Source: Epiperipatus broadwayi (taxonomy: Eukaryota > Onychophora > Udeonychophora > Euonychophora > Peripatidae). Taken from it: a stretch of 64,000 bases of DNA. Where the stretch lies: positions 17,690,484-17,754,483 of the forward strand of contig JAQFVV010012402.1 in assembly GCA_028023455.1 (NCBI GenBank), written 5' to 3'. Within the stretch, counting starts at the first letter, position 1; each line of letters opens with the position of its first letter. The notes below the pieces were generated by a model, which was not told where the DNA came from, ran no database searches, and saw nothing but the letters and a program-made list of their open reading frames with translations. This document shows, piece after piece, positions 25,029 to 36,940 of the stretch. Position numbers and translations under genes: made by a program.

Positions 25029-27521
25029 ATGAGTAAAAGTAATATGGAATCAAAAACTAAGAAAAAACTATCCGGTGCACAAAATCGTAAACGCCAAGCT
25101 GAAAAAATAGCAAACATTAAAAAACAAAGTGGATCACTTAATAAATATCTTAAAATATCAACTGCTTCTGAAATAGCTTATACTCGACAAGAACCATAAC
25201 CGTGCACATCATCTAGATCACAGGGAACTGTTGAAAATATTGAACAAGATTTTAGTAAGAAACAGTTAAGTGACAACAAAGTCATTGTGCCAATATCATA
25301 TCAAATGTGTACAAATTTAGAAGATCCAGCTGAATGGAATAAAATCGATGACAAACTACGTGTTATTTTAGTAGAAATGGGGCCTGTTCAAAAGAAAGAT
25401 ATTATATATCCGAACGATGTACATGGCCGTAAATTTTCTGATGTATATTATAATAGAAAAATGGAAAACGGAGAAGTAGTTTTTTGAAAATGGCTTATTT
25501 ATTCCGAAATTTTGAACTCTGTGTTTTGCTTTTGTTGCAAAGTTTTTGGATCTACTGAATCTAGCCTCATAGAAGGATACAATAATTGGAGAAATTTAAG
25601 TACAACTTTACACAGACATGAAACTAGTATGGCTCACATGAAAAGTTTATTGAATTGGAATGAACTTGAGAAAAGATTAAAAAACAAAATTACTATTGAT
25701 TGTCAATCTCAAAATTTATATGAAATGGAAAAGAAACATTGGAGGAGTGTTTTGGAACGGCTGATTGAAATTATCAAATTCCTTGGTAGTCAAAATTTAG
25801 CATTTCGCGGATCATCTGATAAATTATACGAAAAAAATAACGGAAATTTTTTAAAATTAATTGAATTATTTGCGAAGTTTGATCCCGTTATGGAAAATCA
25901 TGTTGAGAGGGCCTTAGATCAAAACAATAGAGTACATTATTTGAGCAAAGATAGCCAAAATGAATTATTGGAAATTTTAAGTACAGCAATTAGGGAAACA
26001 ATTTTATTATCGATAAAGAAATCCAAATATTATTCTATTATTTTAGATTGTACACCAGATGCAAGTAAAACTGAACAAATGACCATAATTATTCGCTTCG
26101 TTTTTTGTAATAATGGAACGGTTAAAATTAGAGAAAACTTTTTAGGTTTCATAGATATAACAGATTCCACTGGACGAGGTTTATGTACAACAATAATTGA
26201 ACAACTGGAAAAATGGAAGATTCCCATTGAAGACATGCGTGGTCAAAGGTATGATAATGGGGCCAACATGAAAGGCAAAAAGGCTGGACTTCAAAATTTG
26301 ATTTTAACCAAAAACCCTCGTGCATTTTACGTACCATGTGCTGCTCATTCTTTAAACTTAATCATAAACAATGCCACCAAAGTCAATGTAGATACAATTG
26401 GTTTTTTTGCAATTGTTCAAAAAATATACAATTTTTTTTCATCATCTTATAAACGGTGGTCAATCCTTTTAAAATTTATTAAAACTTTAACTCTAAAACA
26501 ACCATCAGAAACACGATGGGAAAGCAGAATTGATGCAATCCGGCCTCTACGGTATCAGTTGGGTGAAATTTATGATGCACTCTATGAAATAATGAACAAC
26601 GAATCTTTTAATAGAGAAATTCAACATGAAGCTCAATCACTCTGCACTAACCTTAAGAATTACAAATTTATTTGTTCTTTAATAATTTGGCATGATATAT
26701 TAAATAGAATAAATCCTGTCAGTAAAATGCTCCAAAATGTAAATATGAATGCTTCACTTGCTTTAGAATCGATCGCAAATCTAAATAAATTTTTACGAAA
26801 ATATCGATCAGATTCAAATTTCAAAAACATTCTCAAAATTGCAGATGAACTTAGCGAAGAGGTTGATGGAGAGAAAGAATTTAAAACTGCCAAAGAAGTT
26901 CGACAACGGAAAAAAACTCGTCAATTTGATTAGCATCAGGACGAAACACCTCAAATACCTGAAGAAAAATTTAAAATAAACATGTTTTTTACACTTTTAG
27001 ATGTAGCGATTAATTCTTTAACAGAACGCTTTGAACTCCTCGAAGCATGTTATAATAATTTCAATTTTCTATATAAAATATCAGAAATTAATAAGAGCGA
27101 GTTACAAGCAAAATGCAAAGATTTAGAAAATATTTTGAAATTTGATAACAGTAAAGATATTAATGCTACAGATTTATTCGACGAATTATGTGCTTTTCGA
27201 GATATTTTTCAAAAGGATTTTTTAAATTCTCAAAACCCTTTCGAAACACTTAATTTTATAGTTTCTAATAATTTATCTATGCCAAACTTATCAATAGCTT
27301 TAAGAATATTATTAACATTACCTGTTAGTGTTGCAAGCGGTGAACGCTCTTTTTCTAAGTTAAAATTAATTAAAACTTACTTGAGAACAACTATGTCACA
27401 AAAACGGCTTGTTAATTTGGCATTAATTGCTATTGAAAATGATATTTGTGCAGAACTGGAAATAAATACAATCATATCAAGGTTTATTAATATGAAGTCA
27501 AGGAGTATAAAATTATTATAA
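25029..27521 (+). pseudogene. hAT transposase with three in-frame stops
   Basis: One frame of about 830 codons runs from ATG 25029 to the stop at 27521, broken only by TAA at 25197, TGA at 25485 and TAG at 26931; no frameshift is seen. Order of parts: basic N-terminus (MSKSNMESKTKKKLSGAQNR), a TTF-type zinc finger (CFCCKVFG, then HRHETSMAH), the RNase-H-like catalytic core with first Asp in ILDCTPDASK (about residue 340) and RGQRYDNGANM (about 409), PCAAHSLNLI, ETRWESR, and the C-terminal hAT dimerisation region (LPVSVASGERSFSKLKLIK). It resembles the 'zinc finger MYM-type protein 1-like' transposases common in invertebrates. It would cut the terminal repeats and re-integrate the element with 8-bp duplications. 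The copy looks recently inactivated. Confidence 0.94.
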
Positions 27522-27881
27522 TTATAACATGTTTTGTAATGCATTTACTTTTTTTAACTGTATTTTCTTTTTTTTTAATATTAAAAATTATTTATTTACA
27601 TTGCCTTGTTTGTTTCCCTTAGAAAGATTTTGTACACTAATATTTATAACATGTAGGTGGTATACATTAAAGTGACCAGATTTTAGCATTGGTAAAATGA
27701 GACACCATTGACCGGGGGGGGGGGGGGCTGATTAAAAATTTGGTTTATATGGAGCGTTTATATAGATATAGCGTACATTAATAATAATAAATTAAATATG
27801 TATGTTTGTAATATTATCTTTTTTTAAAATTATTTCATTTATAAATTGTAAATTTATTATTAAATTTGCTAATATTTGCAT

Positions 27882-28163
27882 AAATTTAGAGGTTAGAAAA
27901 ATTAGCAAAAATTTTAAAAATAATGGGTTTGTTAAAAACAGACAGTGACGCAAATAATAAATATGAAATTTTAAAAAAAAAATATTTGAGATTAAAATAT
28001 GTAAATGTTTTTCGAAAATTATTTTAAACATTTAAATATTTTAATCTCAAACATTATTTTTTTTTAATTTATTATATATATATATTTGAATCACTCTGTC
28101 TATTTTTAACAAACACATTATTTTTAAAATTTCTGCAAATTTTTCTAACATCTAAATTTGCCA
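27882..28163. repeat. Imperfect inverted repeat in the 3' non-coding part of the hAT
   Basis: About 130-bp arms fold back: TAAATTTAGA, AATTAGCAAAAATTTTAAAA and TTTGTTAAAAACAGACAG on the left recur reversed on the right, meeting around 28018-28025. A second hairpin follows at 28164-28221. Confidence 0.7.
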
Positions 28164-28221
28164 TGTTAAATTATATATTATTTCATACAAACCGTTTGTA
28201 TGAAATAATATATAATTTAAC
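28164..28221. repeat. Perfect hairpin, about 27-bp arms
   Basis: GTTAAATTATATATTATTTC...ACAAA, a CCG loop, then its reverse complement, within the hAT right end. Confidence 0.85.
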
Positions 28222-28401
28222 AATCAATTTTATGCTATTTTTGATATCAAAAATAGCATTACATCGTGCATTCTGTCTAAAAATCATGACTTTTTTAAAA
28301 TGCCACGGGACACGGTCAGGTCACCTTAGTAAACATACATATTGACAGGGGCGCCAAAATCAAATTTGCATGCGGGCACCTAGTACCCAGCGCCGGCCCT
28401 G

Positions 28402-28409
28402 TTGAGGCC
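28402..28409. repeat. hAT target-site duplication, right copy
   Basis: Exact TTGAGGCC match to 23816-23823. Confidence 0.95.
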
Positions 28410-29211
28410 TCTTATATACAGATGAAGTGTGGCTTCTTGGTCTGTGATATGTGTTGGGATATTTTCTGGTTCTATGTCTTTGTGTAATTTGACTTTGTAT
28501 TCATAACTGTTTGATAATATTGGGATTGCTGCTTCTTTGATATAGGTTTGTTGGAAAAATGTTACTTTTCCAAAAGGGTTCATCATCCTTTGAAAGTCAT
28601 CTAGATTGTACCCAAAGTAGGTATTTTTGATAACTCCAGTTATATTTTTATATTTATTTTGGTCAACTTGTATTATTGCAAAATTTCCAATTGTTTTAAT
28701 TTTTTTTTTAAACTGTTCTATTTGTTCGGAGCTTTTGAATTCTAATGCCACATATCTATTATTCGGATGGTCAGCTATACAACTGACTGAGTCGATAATT
28801 TTATTTTTTTCTAGTGCTTCAAGTAGAAGTGGCTTAGGGAAAGTATATAGTGAGCAGTGATTGTCTGTTACTGCTAACACTACTGAGTTGTCCGTGAAGA
28901 ATCTTTTAAATGTTGTAAAGAGTGTCCGAGGTATCGTGTTGTTAAATTGTTCTCCAATTGTTTCTAGCATTTCATCTGTCCATACTGTGAGTGGGGGAGG
29001 TAATGTTTGATCTTGTTCTGATATGTTTAGATTCTTTAAATCTTCCGCTGTAGTTCTTCTGAATCTGTGGGGTCTACCCTGATTTACGTTAGCACTAGGG
29101 CTTGCGTTAACGTTATATTTTTTTGCAATTGTAGCATATGTGTTACTTGGGGGCTTGTGCTGTGTTGGCTGATAGACTGAAATTTTTATCAGTCTCCATA
29201 ATGTTACTCAT
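28410..29211 (-). pseudogene. LINE ORF1, N-terminal part
   Basis: From 28970 down an uninterrupted frame (MLETIGEQFNNTIP...) runs into the hAT insertion and joins the CCHC half in the same frame. Upstream of 28970 that frame stays open and coding-like (PHRFRRTTAEDLKNL, PPPLTVWTDE), but the likely start ATG (29211; MSNIMETDKNFSL) is in a different frame and hits a stop after 22 codons, near a run of five C at about 29148-29152. One indel there would restore a single ORF1. The middle (about residues 30-130 from 28970) has the length and alternating hydrophobicity of an RRM-like fold, but I cannot confirm that. Confidence 0.85.
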
Positions 29212-29425
29212 TAAAACTATTTTTTTTATTATTATTATTTATGGTAACTGTTTTTCAATTGTACTTTTAACAACTCAAACAATTGATTTATTGCTGTCTT
29301 CTATTTTTAACTTTTACGTTAGTTCAAATAAACATATTATTTCGAACCTCTTTTATTTTTCGGCCATGACTCTATCACAGTATTAGATAATCATTTGCTT
29401 TTCCTATTAAATTGTCTTAAAATTT
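29212..29425 (-). other. LINE 5' untranslated region
   Basis: 214 bp between the 5' boundary fixed by the 18-bp target duplication and the likely ORF1 start. No ORF. Confidence 0.75.
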
Positions 29426-29443
29426 TGAGATTTTCTTTATATA
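29426..29443. repeat. LINE target-site duplication, 5'-side copy
   Basis: Exact 18-bp match to 19455-19472. Confidence 0.93.
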
Positions 29444-29685
29444 GACAGTTCATTTTATCTTCTTTTAAATTTGCTGTCACAAATTACTTTGCCCATGTAT
29501 AAAATAATTAGAGAAGTTTATTAGATTTCAATTAAATTTAAATTTATAATAAGTAATTAATATAATATAAAAATATATATGTAATATATAGGGTATATAA
29601 GTACAGACTTTCACACGACCCACCACCCTCCACACTATCTCATAACACTGATACACCCGAACATATATATGCTGAAAAGATAAAT

Positions 29686-29740
29686 AATCACCAATATACG
29701 TATTTCATGCTAAACCAGCAATCATCAGTTGGTTCAGATT
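29686..29740 (-). ncRNA. Type I hammerhead ribozyme, family A
   Basis: On the minus strand: AATC, ACCAA, CTGATGA, stem II TGCT/AGCA, GAAA, ATACGTAT, predicted cleavage after the next A, TTGGT, GATT. Helices I and III are fully paired; pair 10.1-11.1 is T-T. Confidence 0.82.
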
Positions 29741-30225
29741 ACCATCTCTACACACACATACTATAAGTGCTCAGATATATATTAGGATAGCCAATCCTCA
29801 TACTTTAATGGACAGGCTTCAATCTACTCTACACTCCAACTCCACACCCGCCCATCCATTTGAAAATCTGATCATGGAATGCTCAAAGGCCACCCTGAGG
29901 CTGAGATTCTTGTCACACCCATGTTGACCTAAGATGAATCTGACCCCTTATGTACAACACATAATCCATTTAATACATATACAAGGGATGGGCAGACATC
30001 TCTATGTAATAACAAACCCACAAGCTTATTATATACCTGTGTCTATATATGTAATATATAGGGTATATAAGCACAGACTTTCGCATGACCCACTATTCTC
30101 CACACACTATCTCATAACACTGATACACCCAAACACATATATGCTGAAAAGATAAATAATCACTACTCTCCACACTATCTCATAACACTGATACACCCAA
30201 ACTCTTATATGCTGAAAAGATAAAT

Positions 30226-30279
30226 AATCACTAATATACGTATTTTATGCTAAACCAGCAATCATCAGTGGTCCAGATT
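30226..30279 (-). ncRNA. Decayed hammerhead ribozyme, family A
   Basis: Same layout, but one A of ACCAA is lost before CTGATGA and the invariant GAAA reads AAAA. Expected to be inactive. Confidence 0.65.
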
Positions 30280-30884
30280 ACCATCTCTACACATATATGC
30301 TATAAGTGCTCAGATATATATTAAGACAGCAAATCCTCATATTTTAATGGACAGGCTTCAATCTACTTCCCACTCCAACTTCCCAACCATCCATCCAACT
30401 GAAAATCTGATGATGGAATGCTCAAAGGCCACCCTGATGCCAAGATTGTTGTCACACCCATGTTGACCTAAGATCAATCCGACCCCTCATGTACAGGACA
30501 TAATCCATTTAATACATATACAAAGGATGGGCAGACATCTCTACTATGTAATAACAAACACACAAGCTTATTATATACCTGTGTCTATATATGTAATATA
30601 CAGGATATATAAGCACTTAGTAGAGATGTCTGTCCATCTCTTGTATATGTATTAAATGGATTATGTCCTGTACATGAGGTGTCAGATTGATCTTAGTTCA
30701 ACATGGGTGTGACAAGAATCTCAGCCTCAGGGTGGCCTTTGAGCATTCCATCATCAGATTTTCAGTTTGATGGATGGTTGGGGAGTTGGAGTGTGGAGTA
30801 GATTGAAGCCTGTCCATTAAAGTATGAGGATTGGCTATCTTAATATATATCTGAGCACTTATAGCATATATGTATAGAGATGGT

Positions 30885-30939
30885 AATCTGGACCAACTGA
30901 TGATTGCTGGTTTAGCATGAAATACGTATATTGGTGATT
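30885..30939 (+). ncRNA. Type I hammerhead ribozyme, family A
   Basis: Complete set of parts: AATC 30885-30888, ACCAA, CTGATGA at 30896-30902, stem II TGCT/AGCA, GAAA, ATACGTAT, TTGGT, GATT to 30939. All of helix I and helix III pair; pair 10.1-11.1 is T-T. Confidence 0.83.
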
Positions 30940-31101
30940 ATTTATCTTTTCAGCATATATGTGTTCGGGTGTATCAGTGTTATGAGATAGTGTGGAGAGT
31001 GGTGGGTCGTGTGAAAGTCTGTGCTTATATATCTTATATATTACACATATAGACCCAGGTATATAATAAGCTTGTGGATTTGTTAAAAAATATATATGTA
31101 A

Positions 31102-31646
31102 CTGATTAAAATTGTAACGAGTTAATAAATACAAATGCCATTTCTGTTTAATCCCTAATAAATCTGACCGATTTTAATTCAATATTTATTAATCTGATTA
31201 TCCATTACTCTATAATAATTTATAACAAATAATAAATATATGTTATATATAAATTGCAGGAAAGATTTCAAGATATTTTTTTAGGTTTCAAATAAAATAT
31301 ATAATTAAAAAAAAAAGACAAAATAAAATTGACTTTATTTATCTATTACTATATAAGCAATGAAAGTAACATGAAAATTTATTGCATTTAAATTCTTCTA
31401 TACAAATATCTTTAAGTTAAATTTTAAATACGAAAAAATATTTAAAAATATTGAATCAGAAATTCATCAGATAAGAATTTAAATTTTAAAAAAATTGAAT
31501 CTCTCCAACCTTTTATTGTGTAGATAGTTTATCAATTAACCTCTAAATGTACACATTGTTTGTTCATAAATAAGTCATATTTTAACATATAGATAATTAT
31601 AACACAACTCACCTACTATGTTCCATTACAGCTCCTAGTTTCATTG
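31102..31646. other. AT-rich non-coding stretch
   Basis: Nothing recognised. Confidence 0.5.
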
Positions 31647-31748
31647 TTTTTTTTTAAGTGTCATAGCATCGCCGGGACGCGAACCCGCAACCCAGACAAC
31701 TGCCTGCAAGTGCAAGGCAGTCGCGCTGATCTCTCGACCACCAATGTT
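31647..31748 (-). mobile_element. tRNA-derived SINE, second copy
   Basis: On the minus strand a tRNA-like head has B box GCGGGTTCGCGTCCCGGC, then GATGCTATGACA and an A-run (plus-strand T-run at about 31646-31655). The tail matches the copy at 14.9 kb. An internal CTGCCTTGCACTTGCAGGCAG is a longer hairpin than a real anticodon arm. I could not find a clean target duplication. Confidence 0.75.
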
Positions 31749-32166
31749 TATGATTTAAATGTAGAGAAACGATTCTGCTTGAAGTAGAGATGAGACAAGC
31801 ATGAATAATAGGAATAATTGAGAATTTCGAACTCAATTACATTACTTTTAATCCAATATTTTTCTTTATTCTTAAATGCATATCCAACTTATTTTATAAA
31901 TATGCAAAATTACATAATTCTTTTATTTATAATGATATATGAAGAGACATTATTTTCATTGATGAAATTATTTCTGATCAAAATGAATAATAAATTCTAA
32001 CGTTTTCCCAAATCAATAAGTTGAAATTACTTAATATCACATAGAAATTAGATCAATCTATCTTGTAAAATTCTATAATCAAAAATATGACATTTATATA
32101 TATCTTGTTGTTTGTATTCATCAAGACAGATGAAATATTCAATTTTTACTAATAGAATATTTTATA
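31749..32166. other. AT-rich non-coding stretch
   Basis: Nothing recognised; the short frame at 31818-32000 is low-complexity. Confidence 0.5.
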
Positions 32167-32175
32167 GCTTAGTAT
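32167..32175. repeat. Target duplication of the 32-kb hAT derivative, left copy
   Basis: GCTTAGTAT recurs at 32669-32677 directly outside the element. Confidence 0.88.
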
Positions 32176-32668
32176 CAGGGGTGGGTAAATAGTGGCCTGA
32201 GGGCCATATGCGGCCCACTAAGAGTTTTTATGTGGCCCGCCAAGACAATCAAAAAAATTCACCTTGAATTGAGATTTCCTTTCTGTGCACTACTGAAGAT
32301 TCATTTCTTATTTTCCACTAGGATGGTCACATCAATGCACATGAGAAGTGTAGATAGAATGTGCAGTGCTTTCCCAGTTGATCTGGTTAATTTCAATTTT
32401 GTCTTTGCATTAGAAAATACATACATTTCCAACTTTAGTGAAACCATGAACCCTCCGAAAAAATCTAAAATCGGTTATGAATGTCATGTTTTTAATGAAG
32501 AATGGACAAACAAATATTTTTTTGATAATACAGGGAATAAAGCAGTGTATTTATTGTGTCATGAAAAAAGGTATGGCCCTTGGCTAACCTTCGCTTTCAC
32601 AAAGTGGCCCCCGATATGGCTCTCTGCCAGCCTCTGTGGCCCCTGAGCCAAAACAATTGCCCACCCTG
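32176..32668 (+). mobile_element. Non-autonomous hAT (internal-deletion derivative), 493 bp
   Basis: Ends CAGGGGTGGGTAAAT and, reversed, CAGGGTGGGCAATTG form terminal inverted repeats of the common animal 'CAGGGGTGGGCAA' hAT group. GCTTAGTAT (8-9 bp) is duplicated outside both ends. Subterminal parts contain the GGCCCGCC/GTGGCCC runs usual for this group. Inside is only the start of a transposase. Confidence 0.88.
32446..32570 (+). pseudogene. N-terminal fragment of a hAT transposase (BED-type, GTF2IRD2/ZBED-like)
   Basis: The frame MNPPKKSKIGYECHVFNEEW followed by TNKYFFDN and KAVYLLCHEK matches the first 40 residues of hAT transposases related to GTF2IRD2/ZBED proteins (E-C-x-V-F-N-x-E-W-T, then a YFF and a Cys of the BED finger). 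It then runs directly into the element's right-end sequence, so nearly all of the transposase has been deleted. It makes no functional enzyme. Confidence 0.75.
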
Positions 32669-32677
32669 GCTTAGTAT

Positions 32678-35600
32678 GATAAAATGAATTTTGATGGTTC
32701 TTTCTTTTTTTTCCTTTTGGAATACATTCTATCGTTTCTATTAGAATTTTATCAATAAATTGCCCTCACCTGAATGAGCAGACTGTTTAGGTTTTTTATT
32801 CTTTCATTATGCTTTAGCAGTCGTCCACTTTTAAAATAATAATAAAAAAAAGTGTAAAGATAAATTTTAAAAGTGTTCAATTCTAGAAAATAAGAAACAA
32901 TAGAAGTCTGACTCAAAGTGATTCAGTTCTATATGTAATGTTTCATTGCCGATGTCAATGTTATTAAGGCGACTGTTCAATTTAACTCAATTGTTACCCT
33001 GTTCATTGCTTAGTAAAATTATTTTTATTTAACAAATAAAAATGAAGACTTAAAAATATTACTTACAACAAAAATTTCCATTTTACAATTCCAACACTAT
33101 TTTTCATTTTAACCAAAAATAAAAAATTTACATGATATTTCTAATATATCTTAATGAACGTATATATTTTAATAAATGTCTTTATTATACCCCAAAAACT
33201 AATAAATACACAAACATTTGGAATATTAAATATTTAACTTTATAAGAAGTAAGATGCGATGATAAATGTAGTAACAAAAATTGAAACATAACAATAATAA
33301 TAATTTTATAAAAGTGATCTATTTTATTATTCACTTATTTAATTTTGTTTTAAAACTGATTATAACTAAGTTATAATTTGATAAAAATATTAATAACAAA
33401 TAATAACATTATTTTAATATTATGATTGTCTTAGTTACTTAGTTAACCTTTATAATTCAACACCTCAATTATCCAAAAATGAAATCAAAAAAATAAACCA
33501 AGACCAAGATTTTCTTTCTTTTATATATTGTAATGCACGACTTAAATTTAAGTAGGTACAACATATAATGCTTTCAATTCTTTAAATGTATATAAATACT
33601 TAAAGATTTAGCTAACTGAAATATCCTCTATTATAGCACTTTTTCCATAAAATTTGTCTCATGTTATGGCTAGAAAGCATTTTAATTATAAGCAATATAT
33701 ACTGTAATGGTCTATCCCAATGGAGTTTTACAGTACTGATCAATGGAAATTCACTACAGAACCATGTAAAGTAATTGTCTGACTGCTTATTACAATTATT
33801 TTAGCTGATGATAATAAGACCATCTCCTTATTAGGTATAAAACCAAGTGCAAACACCAACTAGGTATTTCCTGACTGCTGCCCACCCATATGGAAGATAA
33901 TAATTTGAAAGTAAAGCACTTTCCCATGATGACTATTTGTATATTCTCATTTATTTTAGACTTAACATGTTGCTAGAGTCTGTGATGCCATCTCCATACA
34001 TGATGTAAGAATACCCATGCATCTAGAAGTAAAATCTTCCTATTATGATAATTAATTTCATTCAGTTCAACTAAACTCATGATAGCCTAGAATGTTCAGG
34101 ATCCAATAATGTCACTACTTTAATAGAGATGTTTATTTAACTTTGTGATATGTAAGAATGTGACTATTAGAATGCTGATTTTTAATAATTCAACAGACAC
34201 TGTATTCTAACATTTGACATGTTTAAGAAAATCTAAATAATAGTCCTCCCCCCCATGCCTTACATAAATAACATAGTAAAAAATGTAATAATAAAAAAAT
34301 ACATAAAGTGGTTGGCACATCAAACAGATATTTTAACAAACTAGTTATTTATTATGTTTACTCAATATCTTGACTCTGGGTTATATTAAAAGAATATTAA
34401 TACAAACTAATAATTCAATAATCCAATATTTCCTTTATAACGATATGCATAATAACATTCACAGAAATAGAAAAAAATAAAATTATATATGGAATTACAC
34501 TCTTTAGGCTTTTACAACAAACAAAATTATCACTGCTTGAAAAAGTAACAATTAGGCAGTCTTATAAATTTCTTTACAATTGTAAGCACTTTTAAAAAAT
34601 CAGTTCATCATCATTCAAGCTTAATGTATGATAATATTTAATGCTGATACTCCGAGAAACTCTCATATAGTTCAAAGTAGGTAGAGTTCTATATTGAATC
34701 CATATTGGATGCAATATACAATATGATATGTTGACATATTATAAATAATGTCTGTGGCAACAACAAATATCCTTACAGAATGGTGGACTTTAACTTATAT
34801 CTTCCTACATCCTAAGGGCTTAGGTTTAGGTCATATTCTTTTTTTATTAGGAGTTAGACAATGGAAGATTGGAATAAACATATTATTTTGATTTGGTATT
34901 GCATAATGAATGTATTTTCACAGCAGCTTTAGTGTTAATTGACATAGAAGAGATTATATTAACTAAAACTATATCTTACTGCACATTGGATTTGTGTTGG
35001 TGTGTTATGAAAAATTTCCTATAAGTGTCTAAATTGAACCAGATTATTTCCTGGACTAAATTCAACATCTGCTGATCATACAACAGCTTTATCTTTTTAA
35101 GGCACAAACAAAATTTCTTTAATATCTGATTCTATTGAAGTCCTCCCAACAATTAAACTTATATATTCTGTCTTATTCCTTCTTTTCATTTTCTCTCTTT
35201 TTTCCTATAAACCTTCTTTCTTTTCATATTAATGACATACTATTATTCTTTGAAGAATATTTTATTATCATCCAGAGATTATCTGAATATCTATTATTGA
35301 AGTATATATTCCTGAAATCTTTCAATTAATTTTATTTTGAGGCTGATTGCATTAAAAACACATTAATCTGAATTTACCACTAATTAAATCTTATATTTCC
35401 TACATAAAATAATATTCTTTGATACATTTCTTTTGGTTTTCTAAAAATTATCCCTACTTTTTATTAATTAAAAAAAGCATGAAATATATTATTTAAATCA
35501 TGATTAAATAAACTTCCTATTTTTCACTTCCTTTTTTTTTAGGAAAAACTATTGATCTGCCTTACTAAACAGCCAATCCCCCCCCCCCCAATTTTTAATA

Positions 35601-36940
35601 TTTAGCTTTATATGTTTTTTTTTTTTTTTATCTATTGAGTGGATACCATTATATTTATATATTACAACAGTATGGACTAGGAATATTGTTGGGGTTATAA
35701 TCCATATGCATTATAAACATATTATCAGCAATTACCATCAAAAGTCAACAATCAGTTCTTGTGTTTGGAATAAAAAAGAATATACTATAAAACAGACTAA
35801 TTATCATCTAAGCAATATCAACATTAGGGTATAATATAAGGGCAATCAATGTTTTAACTCTAAGCACCCTCATCAGTAATAAATCACATCAATAAAAATG
35901 CTAGGATAATTACATCAATGCCGATTTTCATCACCATTCTTGGCCATGGGGTACTATAAGTGTACTGGCCATCTAAATTAGCAACTCTATAAAATAAAAG
36001 GAAGCATGTGAACTTTATAAATGATCATTACCTTTCTGCATAATCCTATTGAGAACATCTGTATGTCTACACAAACATTCTCATGCACAATCACAAATAT
36101 TATTGTTCAAATTAGTTTGGGATCACAAGGACTTTCATTCATATTGGTGTGAACAAGAGATAATATACATAAGTGAAATTAATATATTTTACTATTGAAT
36201 AATCTCACTGTAATAACTTCAAAACAATGATTAATATGTTTATTAACTACAAGAAATAGTTAAATGAAAGATTCATTAAATATTTATAATACAAATACAA
36301 ATAAAGATACTATTCTCATAGATTGGCAAACAAAACTATACATGTAACATTTAAATTTTAGTATATATATATAAATTATAACAAGCATTAATTAAACACA
36401 TTTATGTATACATACATGAGCATGTTCCAATTATTATGAAATTAATATAAATTATTCTATTTCAATAAACAATTAATGACTTATTTTATATATACATGTA
36501 TACATATAGTTACACACATGCACTATGCACATTATAATATAAATATATTTCAACCATGAATAAGCTAATATGTTAATATATAAATGTTTATGTAGTAAAC
36601 ATATGTTTAATATGTACACACATTTTTGCTCTAATATAAAGTAAAAGATTTACAATTATTAAATCTTAACTTGCATTTAAATTACTTTAACAATATTTTA
36701 TTTTCATAAAATCAAGAATTTGATCTGTCATTAAAAAACATATTGGCCAATTCATTATATTTTGTTAAAGTCTGAAACAAGTCTTTTCTAAATAATATAC
36801 TAGCAATTGGAGAAGACACCTTTCGAATTTTTTTTCTTTAGAGACAAACTGCTGGATGATTTATTTAACAGTTGTTTATTTTTAAATCAGTGTAGCTAAT
36901 ATTAAATATTTTCTTTTTTTAGGAAATAAGTAGAAATATA
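32678..36940. other. AT-rich non-coding stretch
   Basis: No coding frame. 33,700-34,900 and 35,560-36,180 are slightly less AT-rich and lack low-complexity runs, so they may be unique or decayed repeat sequence I cannot name. A poly-C run lies at about 35579-35589. Confidence 0.5.

Larger units (their letters stand above)
23824..28401 (+). mobile_element. hAT transposon (ZMYM1-like, hAT-5 type) nested in the LINE
   Basis: Terminal inverted repeats are CAGGGCCGGC at 23824 and GCCGGCCCTG ending at 28401; the 8-bp duplication TTGAGGCC flanks both. The element is 4578 bp with one transposase gene on the plus strand. Its left end (23824-25028) is non-coding, AT-rich after the first 120 bp; its right end (27522-28401) carries inverted repeats and a poly-G run at about 27714-27727. 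Because it divides LINE ORF1 in frame, it inserted after the LINE did. Confidence 0.96.
19473..29425 (-). mobile_element. Full-length L1/Tx1-like LINE, interrupted by a hAT transposon
   Basis: Minus-strand non-LTR retrotransposon bounded by an exact 18-bp target duplication. In transcription order: 5' UTR (29425-29212), ORF1 with a CCHC knuckle, a 44-nt gap, ORF2 with EEP endonuclease, reverse transcriptase and a C-terminal Cys/His motif, then a 3' UTR of about 335 bp. Without the hAT (23824-28401) and its extra 8-bp duplication it is about 5.4 kb, normal for a complete LINE. The 18-bp duplication fits target-primed reverse transcription. ORF1 has a probable frameshift near its start and ORF2 has one, so this copy is inactive. 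Clade assignment (L1/Tx1-like) rests on ORF layout and the C-terminal zinc motif and needs a phylogeny. Confidence 0.92.
29585..31085. mobile_element. Hammerhead-ribozyme repeat array A2
   Basis: Forward units begin near 29573 and 30011 (period about 473 bp). The second contains a 68-bp internal partial duplication (CTCATAACACTGATACACCC at about 30111 and 30179). A truncated third start lies at about 30560-30615, and then a full inverted unit at 30616-31085. Direct repeats AAAAATATATATGTAA at 29569-29584 and 31086-31101 (16 bp, exact) bound it; the left copy overlaps sequence normally inside the unit, so part of that match may be microhomology at a 5'-truncated end. Ribozymes are on the minus strand in forward units and on the plus strand in the inverted one. 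Confidence 0.85.

Noticed and set aside
30859-31134. 91-residue minus-strand frame and its relatives at 17322 and 29934
   Set aside because: They are similar to each other only because they lie in copies of the ribozyme-bearing repeat; the frame is not kept between subfamilies.
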